DNA of 35,380 nucleotides, from NCBI RefSeq assembly GCF_018070045.1, contig NZ_JAGPYK010000047.1:1-35380 (forward strand). Reading direction: 5' to 3'. The stretch comes from Micromonospora sp. U21. GTDB taxonomy: Bacteria > Actinomycetota > Actinomycetes > Mycobacteriales > Micromonosporaceae. Both the position numbers and the translations under genes were made by a program. This document shows, in pieces, positions 15,827 to 24,478 of this stretch (positions are counted from its first letter, which is position 1; every line of letters starts with the position of its first letter). Below the pieces are notes generated by a model, which was not told the origin of the DNA, searched no databases, and worked only from the letters and a program-made list of their open reading frames with translations.

Positions 15827-16786
15827 TCAGTCCAGGGTGAAGTAGTCGGGACCGGAGTAGGTGCCGGTCGTCAGCTTGGTGCGCTGCATCAGCAGGTCGT
15901 TGAGCAGGCTGGACGCGCCGAAGCGGAACCAGTCCGGGTCGAGCCAGTCCGCGCCGACGGTCTCGTTGACCATCACCAGGTACTTGATCGCGTCCTTGGT
16001 GGTCTTGATGCCGCCGGCGGGTTTCACGCCGACCTGCCGCCCGGTGGCGGCCCGGAAGTCGCGGACCGCCTCCAGCATCACCAGACTCACCGGCAGCGTC
16101 GCGGCGACCGGGACCTTGCCGGTGGAGGTCTTGATGAAGTCGCCGCCGCCCAGCATGGCCAGCCAGGAGGCCCGGCGTACGTTGTCGTAGGTGGCCAGCT
16201 CGCCGGTCTCCAGGATCACCTTGAGGTGGGCGTCCCCGACGGCTTCCCTGGTGGCCACGATCTCGTCGTAGACCTCCTTGTAGCGGCCGGCCAGGAACGC
16301 GCCACGGTTGATCACCATGTCGATCTCGTCGGCCCCGGCCGCGACGGCGGCCCGGGTGTCGGCGAGCTTGATCTCCAGCGGCACCTGGCCCGAAGGGAAG
16401 GCGGTCGCCACACTGGCCAGGTGCACGCCGCTGCCGCGCAGCACCTCCGCCACGTACGGGACCATCGCCGGGTAGACACAGACGGCGCCGACGTGCGGGC
16501 AGGACGGGTCGGCCGGGTCCGGGCGGATCGCCTTCGCGGCCAGCGCACGTACCTTGCCCGGGGTGTCCGCCCCCTCCAGGGTGGTCAGGTCCACCATCCG
16601 GATCGCCAGGTCGATCGCCTGTGCCTTGGCGGTGGTCTTGATGGAGCGGGTGCCGAGCTGCGCCGCCCGCTGCTCCGCGCCGACCTGGTCCACGCCGGGC
16701 AGGCCGTGCAGGAAGGTCCGCAGAGCGGTTTCGGATCGTCCCAGCTCGGAGAGCTCCGACCGGGCCGACGTCGTTGTCGCCGTCAT
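15827..16786 (-). CDS. deoC: Deoxyribose-phosphate aldolase
   Basis: A 319-residue class I aldolase that splits 2-deoxyribose-5-phosphate into acetaldehyde and glyceraldehyde-3-phosphate in deoxynucleoside salvage. The Schiff-base lysine is Lys219 in DFIKTSTGK, the proton-relay lysine is Lys255 in VGVKPAGGI, and Asp156 sits in EIDMVIN. It has about 50 more N-terminal residues than the E. coli enzyme and a C-terminal extension, which is the longer form common in actinomycetes. ATG 16786 follows a TAGACT hexamer by seven bases with no Shine-Dalgarno, so it is probably leaderless. It heads an operon with two aldehyde dehydrogenase genes and is divergent from upp, another nucleotide-salvage gene. 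Confidence 0.95.
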   Translation of the reverse strand: MTATTTSARSELSELGRSETALRTFLHGLPGVDQVGAEQRAAQLGTRSIKTTAKAQAIDLAIRMVDLTTLEGADTPGKVRALAAKAIRPDPADPSCPHVGAVCVYPAMVPYVAEVLRGSGVHLASVATAFPSGQVPLEIKLADTRAAVAAGADEIDMVINRGAFLAGRYKEVYDEIVATREAVGDAHLKVILETGELATYDNVRRASWLAMLGGGDFIKTSTGKVPVAATLPVSLVMLEAVRDFRAATGRQVGVKPAGGIKTTKDAIKYLVMVNETVGADWLDPDWFRFGASSLLNDLLMQRTKLTTGTYSGPDYFTLD

Positions 16787-16793
16787 GCGCCGA

Positions 16794-16799
16794 AGTCTA
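16794..16799 (-). promoter_or_regulatory. Leaderless -10 hexamer of deoC
   Basis: TAGACT on the minus strand ends seven bases before the ATG at 16786. Confidence 0.5.
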
Positions 16800-16908
16800 C
16801 GCGCCGGACCGCTGAGTGATCTTGCTCACGCGGTCGCTCCGGGACGGGTCCGGCGTGAGCGGCGTCGCTGGTCCGACCGCACCCGCACCATCCCGCGGGA
16901 CGGACCGG

Positions 16909-16914
16909 TAGGTT
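16909..16914 (+). promoter_or_regulatory. Leaderless -10 hexamer of upp
   Basis: TAGGTT ends eight bases before the GTG at 16923. The 136-base interval between this gene and deoC therefore holds two divergent promoters. Confidence 0.5.
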
Positions 16915-16922
16915 GAGCGATC

Positions 16923-17555
16923 GTGGATGTACACGTCATTGACCACCCGCTGGCACAGTCCCGGCTGACCGCCATGCGGGACGCGCGCACCGATTCCTCG
17001 ACGTTCCGGGCGGCGCTGCACGAACTGACCACCATGTTGGTGTACGAAGCGGCACGCTCCTTCCCCGTCGAGCGGTACCCGGTGCAGACGCCGGTCACCG
17101 GCACCGTCGGCACCCGGCTGGCCAACCCGCCGCTGCTGGTGCCGGTGCTGCGGGCCGGCCTGGGCATGGCGGACGCCGCGCTCGGCCTGCTGCCCGAGTC
17201 CTCGATGGGCTTCGTCGGCCTGGCCCGCGACGAGGAGACGTACGAGCCGCGCGCGTACATGGAGTCGCTGCCCCGGGACCTGGCCGGCCAGCCGGTGCTG
17301 GTGCTCGACCCGATGCTGGCCACCGGTGGTTCGCTCGAGCACTCCTGCCGGCTGCTGGCCGACCGGGGCTGCACCGACATCACCGTGCTCTGCGTGCTCG
17401 CCGCACCGGTCGGCATCGAGCGGCTGGAACGCTCCGGCCTGCCGTTGCGCCTGGTCACGGCCTCGATCGACGAGGGGCTCAACGACCGGATGTTCATCGT
17501 CCCGGGCCTCGGCGACGCTGGCGACCGCCAGTTCGGCGGCATGCCCCGGTTCTGA
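16923..17555 (+). CDS. upp: Uracil phosphoribosyltransferase
   Basis: A 210-residue type I phosphoribosyltransferase that makes UMP from uracil and PRPP in pyrimidine salvage. The PRPP loop is LDPMLATGGS (residues 129-137), preceded by PVLVL. VPVLRAGLGMADA near residue 76 and GFVGLARDEETYEPRAY near 100 are characteristic of UPRT, and the C-terminal GLGDAGDRQFGG forms the uracil-binding end. Length is normal (E. coli 208). The start is GTG, placed by the VHVIDHPL beginning common to the family. No Shine-Dalgarno is visible, and a TAGGTT hexamer is eight bases away. A bulged hairpin follows the gene at 17584-17615. Confidence 0.96.
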   Translation: MDVHVIDHPLAQSRLTAMRDARTDSSTFRAALHELTTMLVYEAARSFPVERYPVQTPVTGTVGTRLANPPLLVPVLRAGLGMADAALGLLPESSMGFVGLARDEETYEPRAYMESLPRDLAGQPVLVLDPMLATGGSLEHSCRLLADRGCTDITVLCVLAAPVGIERLERSGLPLRLVTASIDEGLNDRMFIVPGLGDAGDRQFGGMPRF

Positions 17556-17583
17556 CTCTCCACCCAGGTGGGTGCCGGGTCCG

Positions 17584-17615
17584 GCGGGTCCGCACGCGGT
17601 GGTGCGTGGACCCGC
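17584..17615 (+). terminator. Hairpin terminator after upp
   Basis: GCGGGTCC (17584-17591) pairs with GGACCCGC (17608-17615), and GCAC with GTGC inside, with a two-base bulge. It lies 29 bases past the upp stop and abuts the promoter hexamer of the next gene. Confidence 0.55.
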
Positions 17616-17621
17616 TACCGT
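17616..17621 (+). promoter_or_regulatory. Leaderless -10 hexamer of the GPP34 gene
   Basis: TACCGT ends eight bases before the ATG at 17630. The upstream terminator hairpin occupies the -35 position, so this promoter may depend mainly on its -10 element. Confidence 0.45.
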
Positions 17622-17629
17622 CTCCGGCC

Positions 17630-18307
17630 ATGACTGGTGTTGCGCTCGCCGAGGAGCTGCTCCTCCTCGCCTACGACGACACGACCGGTAAGGCGACCAT
17701 GCCGCGGATCAGCCTGGACCTGGGCATGGCCGCCGCGGTGCTGGTCGAGCTGGCCCTGGCCGGCCGGATCGCGTACGCCGACGGTTCCCTGACCGTGGTC
17801 GACCCGACACCCACCGGAGAGCCGGTGACCGACGAGGTGCTCGGCCGGATCGCCGCGGACACCCCGCACACCCCGGCCTCGTGGGTGCAGCGCCTGCGGC
17901 ACGGCCTGCGCGACCGGATCCTCGGTGACCTGTGCCAGCAGGGCGTTGTCCGGGACGTCGACGAGACCGAACTGGGCTTCATCCACGTGCACCGCTACCC
18001 GGTGGTGGACACCTCGGTGGAGGCGGACACCCGGCAGCGGCTGGCCGAGGCGCTCACCGGGGCAGTGGCGCCGGACGAGCGGACCGCCGCGCTGGCCACC
18101 CTCGTCGTGGTGCTGCGGATGGAATCCGCCCTCGGGATGAGCGGCGAGGCCGCCGCCGACGCGCGTCGCCGGCTCGAGGAGATCGCCACCGGCGCAGGGT
18201 TCTCCGGCGAGGTGAGCATCGACGACTCGGTGGTCCGCCCCTCGGTCGGCCTGGTCGTCGCCGCCCTGGCAAAGGCCGTCGACCAGGCCCTCGGCAAACG
18301 CCACTGA
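17630..18307 (+). CDS. GPP34 (GOLPH3/Vps74) family protein
   Basis: A 225-residue mostly helical protein of the GPP34 family, whose eukaryotic members GOLPH3 and Vps74 bind phosphatidylinositol-4-phosphate at the Golgi. Actinobacteria carry several homologues of unknown function. Recognisable parts are LAEELLLLAYDDTTGK at the N-terminus, LDLGMAAAVLVELALAGRI, the central DRILGDLCQQGVVRDVDE and the HRYPVVDTSVEADTRQRL hairpin region. Lipid binding in bacteria is inference. ATG 17630 is preferred over the upstream ATG 17606 because the family begins here and because a TACCGT hexamer precedes it. The gene converges on the phosphohexomutase gene, with a palindromic element between. Confidence 0.88.
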   Translation: MTGVALAEELLLLAYDDTTGKATMPRISLDLGMAAAVLVELALAGRIAYADGSLTVVDPTPTGEPVTDEVLGRIAADTPHTPASWVQRLRHGLRDRILGDLCQQGVVRDVDETELGFIHVHRYPVVDTSVEADTRQRLAEALTGAVAPDERTAALATLVVVLRMESALGMSGEAAADARRRLEEIATGAGFSGEVSIDDSVVRPSVGLVVAALAKAVDQALGKRH

Positions 18308-18313
18308 CCTGTT

Positions 18314-18361
18314 AGGAAGGGCCCCTTCCTCTACACGAGGCGGTAATAAGGGGCCCTTCCT
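18314..18361. repeat. GGAAGGGCCCC palindromic element, copy 1 (bidirectional terminator)
   Basis: AGGAAGGGCCCCTT (18314-18327) is the exact inverse of 18348-18361. The loop holds a second small hairpin, CCTC-TACAC-GAGG (18328-18340). It fills the 58-base gap between two convergent genes. A second element with the same outer core is at 29223-29271, so this is a dispersed family used at gene ends. Confidence 0.8.
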
Positions 18362-18365
18362 TGCA

Positions 18366-20033
18366 CTAGAGGCCGAGGGCGGCGGCGATCTCGGTGCGGA
18401 GCTGCGCGATCGCCGCAGCGGCGCGGGCACGGGCGGCGGCGACATCGCCGTCGGGCACCGGCTCGACCACCTCCAGGTACGCCTTGAGCTTTGGCTCCGT
18501 CCCGGACGGGCGGATCACCACCCGCGCCGCCCCGGTACGCAGGATCACCACGTCCGCGTCGGGGAGCAGATCCTGGGTGCTGTCGACCGGGTGTCCGAGC
18601 AGCGTGGTCGGGGTGGCCGCCCGGATTCGGGCCATCGCGTCGGCGATCTCCCGCAGGTCGTCCACCCGGACGGAGAGCTGGTCGGTGTGGTGCACACCGA
18701 ACTCGGCGGCCAGCTCGTCCAGCCGGTCCGTCAGCGTGTGGCCCTGCGCCTTGAGGCCGGCGGCCAGCTCGGCCACGGTCAGCGCGGCGGTGATGCCGTC
18801 CTTGTCCCGGACGTGGTCCGGGGCGACGCAGTAGCCGAGCGCCTCCTCGTACCCGTAGACCAGCGGCGCGCTCCCGCCGCCGGCCCGGACGATCCACTTG
18901 AAGCCGGTCAGCGTCTCGTCGTAGGGCAGGCCCCGGGCCGCGCACATCGCCCGCAGCAGGGACGACGAGACGATGGTGGTGGCGTAGAGCCCGGTCACCC
19001 CGCGGCGCATCAGGTGGTCGGCCAGCAGTGCGCCCACCTCGTCGCCGCGCAGCATCCGCCAGCCGGTGGCGCCCTCGCGGACCACCACCGCGCAGCGGTC
19101 CGCGTCCGGGTCGTTGGCGATGGCGAGGTCCGCGCCGGTGGAGTCGGCCAGCGCGATCAGCAGGTCCACCGCCCCCGGCTCCTCCGGGTTGGGGAACGAC
19201 ACGGTGGGGAACGCCGGGTCCGGCTCCGCCTGCTCGGGCACCACCCCGGGCACCGGGAAGCCGGCCCGCGCGAAGGCGGCGGTGAGCACCGCGGCACCCA
19301 CCCCGTGCAGCGGGGTGTACGCCACCGTCAGGTCCCGCGGCCCGTCCGGCGCGATCACCGCGGTGGCCCGCTCGACGTACGAGGCGACCAGGTCGTCACC
19401 CAGCACCTCACCGGGCGGGCCCAGGGGCACCTCGGTCACCGGGCCGACCGCCCGGATGGCGGCCTCGATGCCGGCGTCGGCCGGTGGCACGATCTGCGCT
19501 CCGGCGCCCAGCTCCCCGCCCAGCTCCGCACCGAGGTAGACCTTGTAGCCGTTGTCCTGCGGCGGGTTGTGGCTGGCCGTGACCATCACCCCGGCGACCG
19601 CGCCGAGCTTGCGCACCGCGTACGCCAGCACCGGGGTGGGCAGCGGGCGGGGCAGCAGCAGCGCCGGCCGGCCGGCCCCGGTGGCCACCTGGGCGGTCCG
19701 CTCGGCGAACTGGCGGGAGCCGTACCGGGCGTCGTACCCGATCACCAGGGGGCCGGTGCCGCCCTGGGCGGTGAGCCAGCCCACCAGGCCGGCGGCGGCC
19801 TGGGTGACCACGGCGAGGTTCATCCCGTTCGGGCCGGCGCGCAACGGGCCGCGCAGGCCCGCGGTGCCGAAGGTCAGCGGCCCGGCGAACCGGTCGGCCA
19901 GGTCCGAGGCGCTCGTCGGTAGCCGGTCCAGCACCGCCGTCAGCTCGTCCCGGCTGACCGGGTCGGGGTCGTCGGCGAGCCAGCGCCGGGCTTGCTCGCG
20001 AATGTCGTCGATGTCAGTGGTGTCCGCCGCCAT
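18366..20033 (-). CDS. Phosphohexomutase (phosphoglucomutase/phosphomannomutase, PGM2-like)
   Basis: A 555-residue alpha-D-phosphohexomutase. The phosphoserine loop is VTASHNPPQDNGYKVY with Ser154, the magnesium site is NDPDADR, the sugar loop is GYEEALGY and the phosphate-binding loop is RPSGTEPKLKAY. The FGTAGLRG start and the total length match the longer PGM2/PMM-like group that moves phosphate between C1 and C6 (or C5 of pentoses). Phosphopentomutase activity would fit the neighbouring nucleoside-salvage genes, but this is inference. The frame continues upstream over the kinase gene as shadow; ATG 20033 has AAGAGG four bases before it and begins the family. Confidence 0.92.
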   Translation of the reverse strand: MAADTTDIDDIREQARRWLADDPDPVSRDELTAVLDRLPTSASDLADRFAGPLTFGTAGLRGPLRAGPNGMNLAVVTQAAAGLVGWLTAQGGTGPLVIGYDARYGSRQFAERTAQVATGAGRPALLLPRPLPTPVLAYAVRKLGAVAGVMVTASHNPPQDNGYKVYLGAELGGELGAGAQIVPPADAGIEAAIRAVGPVTEVPLGPPGEVLGDDLVASYVERATAVIAPDGPRDLTVAYTPLHGVGAAVLTAAFARAGFPVPGVVPEQAEPDPAFPTVSFPNPEEPGAVDLLIALADSTGADLAIANDPDADRCAVVVREGATGWRMLRGDEVGALLADHLMRRGVTGLYATTIVSSSLLRAMCAARGLPYDETLTGFKWIVRAGGGSAPLVYGYEEALGYCVAPDHVRDKDGITAALTVAELAAGLKAQGHTLTDRLDELAAEFGVHHTDQLSVRVDDLREIADAMARIRAATPTTLLGHPVDSTQDLLPDADVVILRTGAARVVIRPSGTEPKLKAYLEVVEPVPDGDVAAARARAAAAIAQLRTEIAAALGL

Positions 20034-20080
20034 GCCTCTTGATAGCACGGCGGCGATCACCGCTGTCGGTTCCCTCCGGC

Positions 20081-22183
20081 TCAGCCGTTTCCGGTGAGCT
20101 GGAACGTCCGCACCATCTCGTCGAAGATCGGCTTGCTCTCCGCGAACTTGGCGTCGGTCGAGGTGAGGTAGAACGAGTACGCCTTGCCCTCGTGCACCAC
20201 CCCGCGCCACACGCCGTGCCGCTTGGCGTCGCCCTCGCCGCAGGTGTACTCGAACTCGGCCGCGGACTCGCCGGCCAGCTCCTGCTCGGTCATGGCCAGC
20301 CGGTTGTACGGCTTGACGCAGGAACTCTTCGGCTTCTTGAGGCCGCCCTCGGCGACCTCGGCCCAGCGCACCGAGCTGGTGCTGAACTTCTCGGTGATGA
20401 GGCGCACCTTCCGGCCGTCGTCCGCCGGGTCGAAGTAGTCGGTGTAGCTGCCGCCGGTGGCCTTCCGCCAGCCCTTCGGCACCATCACCTGGATGCCCCG
20501 GGCCGCGTGCTCCTGCGTCTCCAGAGCTGCACCGGCTGCGGCGGACTCGGTGGGCTGCGCCTGCGGGGTGGTCGGGGCGGGGTCGTCGCCGCCGCTCGAC
20601 AGCGCCACCACGCTGATCAGCAGCACCAGAGCCAGACCGCCGGCCGCGGCGAGCTGCACCTTGCGCGGCCAACCCTTGACCGTGGTGACCAGTTGGCCTC
20701 CGGTGGCGCGGACCTTGTCCAGAGCCCCGGCACCGCCGGACGTCGCGGGCGTGGCCCAGGGCTGGCCGGTGCCCGGCACCGACCACTGGTTGCCGCCGCC
20801 GTACGTGCCGCCGATGCGCTGGGTGGCCTCCGGCGCGCTGCCATAGCCGACCTGCTGGGTGGCGTCGGGCCGGCTGCCGTAGCTGACCCGCTGGGTGGCG
20901 TCCGGGTGCCCGCCGGCGTCCACCCGCTGGGTGGCGTCCGCGGCGCCGCCGTAGGTGCGCCCGGTGCCGGGCCGGCCGGGGACGGGCATCGCGCCGGTGG
21001 GCGTGTGCAGTGGGCCGGCCAGCGCGTCGGCGCTGGTCTCGTCGAAACCGGTGGCGCCGGCCGCGTTGGCGGGCTGCGGGCGTTCGCCCCGGCGCAGCGA
21101 CGCCAGGCGGTCGGTCAGGGACTCGCCCGGGGCCAGCATCGCCGGGCCGCCGATCTGGCTGTCCGGCTTCGGCTCGGGCTGGGCCGGCGGGAGGACGGGG
21201 ATGGGGCGCTGCTGCACCGGCACCACGGCGTACGGGTCGGTCACCGAGTGCACTGCGGTGGCGGTGCTGCCCAGGGGGCCGGCGAGCAGCTCGCGCAGCA
21301 TGGCCCGGGAGGTGTGCACGTCCAGCCGGCGGGCCGGGTCCTTCTCGAGCAGGCCCATCAGCACCCGGGTCAGGGGGCCGCTGCGCTGGGGCGGGGCGGG
21401 CGGGTCCTCGACCACGGCGTGCATGGTCTCGATCGGGTCACCCTTGTCGAACGGAGGCCGCCCCTCGACCGCCGTGTAGAGCGTCACACCCAGCGAGAAC
21501 AGGTCGCTCGGCGGGCCGAACTCCTGGCCCATGGCCCGCTCGGGGGAGATGAAGTGCGGCGAGCCGAGCACCATGCCGGGCGTGGTGAGCTGCACGTCGG
21601 TGGGCATCCGGGCGACGCCGAAGTCGGTCAGCACGCAGCGCCCGTCGGTGCAGATCAGCACGTTGGCCGGTTTGACGTCACGGTGCAGCACGCCGATCGC
21701 GTGCGCGACCTCCAGCGCGCCGAGCAGCGCGATGCCGATCTTGGCGACCGCGCGGGGCGCGACCGGCCCGTCCTCGATCACCATGTCGGCGAGGCTGCGG
21801 GCGTCCAGCAGCTCCATCACGATCCAGGGCCGACCGGCCTCGGTGACCACGTCGTACACCTGCACGACCGCGGGGTGCTGGATGGCGGCGGCGGCGCGCG
21901 CCTCGCGCAGTGTGCGCTCGTACATGGCGTCGCGGTCGCTGGGGGCCAGCCCCGGGGGCAGGACGACCTCCTTCACCGCCACGTCGCGGCGCAGCAGTGT
22001 GTCTGTGGCGCGCCACACCGTGCCCATGCCGCCGTTGCCCACCGAGGACCGCAGCGAGTACCGGCCACCAATGGTGGTGCCGGGCGCCGCACGTCCGTTG
22101 GCGGGACTTACCTGTCCGCCGCTCCACGTCGGGATCTGAGTCACAGAAAAGCCACCGGGGGAAATCGAGGGGGGCTGGGACAC
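20081..22183 (-). CDS. Transmembrane Ser/Thr protein kinase with PsbP/LpqN-like sensor domain
   Basis: A 700-residue PknB-class kinase. Kinase residues about 41-300 include GNGGMGTVWRA, the ATP lysine Lys71 in DVAVKEV, HRDVKPANVLI with Asp169, DFGVAR (187-191) and GSPHFISPERA. A proline/glycine-rich linker (about 310-505) holds four 12-residue repeats beginning DATQ/EATQ (416-463). One transmembrane helix lies near 510-530 (LAAAGGLALVLLISVVAL). The outer domain (about 560-700, GIQVMVPKGWRK, DYFDPADDGRKVRLI, two cysteines) resembles the MOG1/PsbP-like LpqN fold rather than PASTA repeats. The start is GTG 22183; a second in-frame GTG 14 codons later is possible. It is divergent from the acyl-CoA mutase gene. 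Confidence 0.93.
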   Translation of the reverse strand: MSQPPSISPGGFSVTQIPTWSGGQVSPANGRAAPGTTIGGRYSLRSSVGNGGMGTVWRATDTLLRRDVAVKEVVLPPGLAPSDRDAMYERTLREARAAAAIQHPAVVQVYDVVTEAGRPWIVMELLDARSLADMVIEDGPVAPRAVAKIGIALLGALEVAHAIGVLHRDVKPANVLICTDGRCVLTDFGVARMPTDVQLTTPGMVLGSPHFISPERAMGQEFGPPSDLFSLGVTLYTAVEGRPPFDKGDPIETMHAVVEDPPAPPQRSGPLTRVLMGLLEKDPARRLDVHTSRAMLRELLAGPLGSTATAVHSVTDPYAVVPVQQRPIPVLPPAQPEPKPDSQIGGPAMLAPGESLTDRLASLRRGERPQPANAAGATGFDETSADALAGPLHTPTGAMPVPGRPGTGRTYGGAADATQRVDAGGHPDATQRVSYGSRPDATQQVGYGSAPEATQRIGGTYGGGNQWSVPGTGQPWATPATSGGAGALDKVRATGGQLVTTVKGWPRKVQLAAAGGLALVLLISVVALSSGGDDPAPTTPQAQPTESAAAGAALETQEHAARGIQVMVPKGWRKATGGSYTDYFDPADDGRKVRLITEKFSTSSVRWAEVAEGGLKKPKSSCVKPYNRLAMTEQELAGESAAEFEYTCGEGDAKRHGVWRGVVHEGKAYSFYLTSTDAKFAESKPIFDEMVRTFQLTGNG
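20795..20938 (-). repeat. Four tandem 36-base repeats encoding TQxV/I motifs
   Basis: Within the kinase gene, four 12-residue units encode DATQRV, DATQRV, DATQQV and EATQRI followed by Gly/Tyr/Pro spacers. The period is exactly 36 bases. Confidence 0.9.
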
Positions 22184-22338
22184 AACCCCCCTATCTTGCT
22201 GGTTCCGACGCCCGATGCGAAAGCCGACGCGACGGACGTTTATCGAAGTCGACAGAACGTGCTCTGCCGTTCACCTTCTGTCGACCGGTCGGGACGCACT
22301 GTGCGGTATCCCTCACCCGACGACACGCCCACGCGTCC

Positions 22339-22344
22339 TACCAT
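22339..22344 (+). promoter_or_regulatory. Leaderless -10 hexamer of the acyl-CoA mutase gene
   Basis: TACCAT ends six bases before the ATG at 22351. CCGGGG between them could act as a weak ribosome site, but its spacing to the start is too short. Confidence 0.45.
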
Positions 22345-22350
22345 CCGGGG

Positions 22351-23934
<1,584 letters not shown>

Positions 23935-24478
23935 TCGGCCGACCGGCCGTTCTCCCAGGTCAGAGCGGGTTTGTTCGGCCCGGGCAGAGCTACAGTCGGA
24001 AGCGGATCCTCCACCGGACGGGCCGAGGGCGGCGTGGCCCCCGACGGCGTCCGGGGTGTGTCCACCAGGTTTGGGGGTACCCCGACCGGGTGAACGGGGA
24101 CGCACACCGTGTGCGGTCATGGCGGACGGGCGCGTGTGAGCGTCTTTTCCGGCTCGTTGCGGAGCGTGGTCGGCTTATTGTCGGAGTGTCAGTTCATCAC
24201 CCCGACTAATGCGACAATTCGCAACGTGGGCCCGCTAGTGGCGCCGGATTCGTGACCGCTGAGATCGGTTACGCGTTGTAGGAGGTGAGGGGCAGATGAC
24301 GGCGTTCGACCGTGATCTACCTGCTGTCCCGCGCATCTCCGAGCGCCCTCAGCAGGGCATACGTGACGCTGTGCGCTCTGATCATCACCGTAACGAGGTT
24401 GCGCAGCGTCACCGCCGGAGGTCTAGGCTGTCTGCTGTCCCCGATGATCCATCCATCTCTAGTGATCGAGAATTCGAC
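23935..24478 (+). promoter_or_regulatory. Long leader/regulatory region before the amidohydrolase
   Basis: No conserved gene is seen in these 544 bases. They hold a promoter-like TACAGT (23991-23996), the palindromes GGGGTACCCC (24074-24083) and CGCACACCGTGTGCG (24101-24115), and ATTGTCG/CGACAAT inverted copies (24177-24183, 24212-24218). Next come a strong ribosome site GGAGGTGAGG (24281-24290) before ATG 24296, and the inverted repeat GTGACGCTG/CAGCGTCAC (24363-24371, 24404-24412). TAGGCT (24424-24429) could be the -10 box of the amidohydrolase. From 24296 the frame is open into the amidohydrolase, but by my count only 35 of 61 codons end in G or C, unlike neighbouring genes. Confidence 0.5.

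Noticed and set aside
14207..16819. Open frame of 870 codons on the plus strand
   Set aside because: Antisense to deoC and the aldehyde dehydrogenases, which carry complete catalytic motifs; composition is shadow-like.
20795..20938. CRISPR-like direct repeats
   Set aside because: The 36-base period encodes a 12-residue protein repeat within the kinase gene, without unique spacers.
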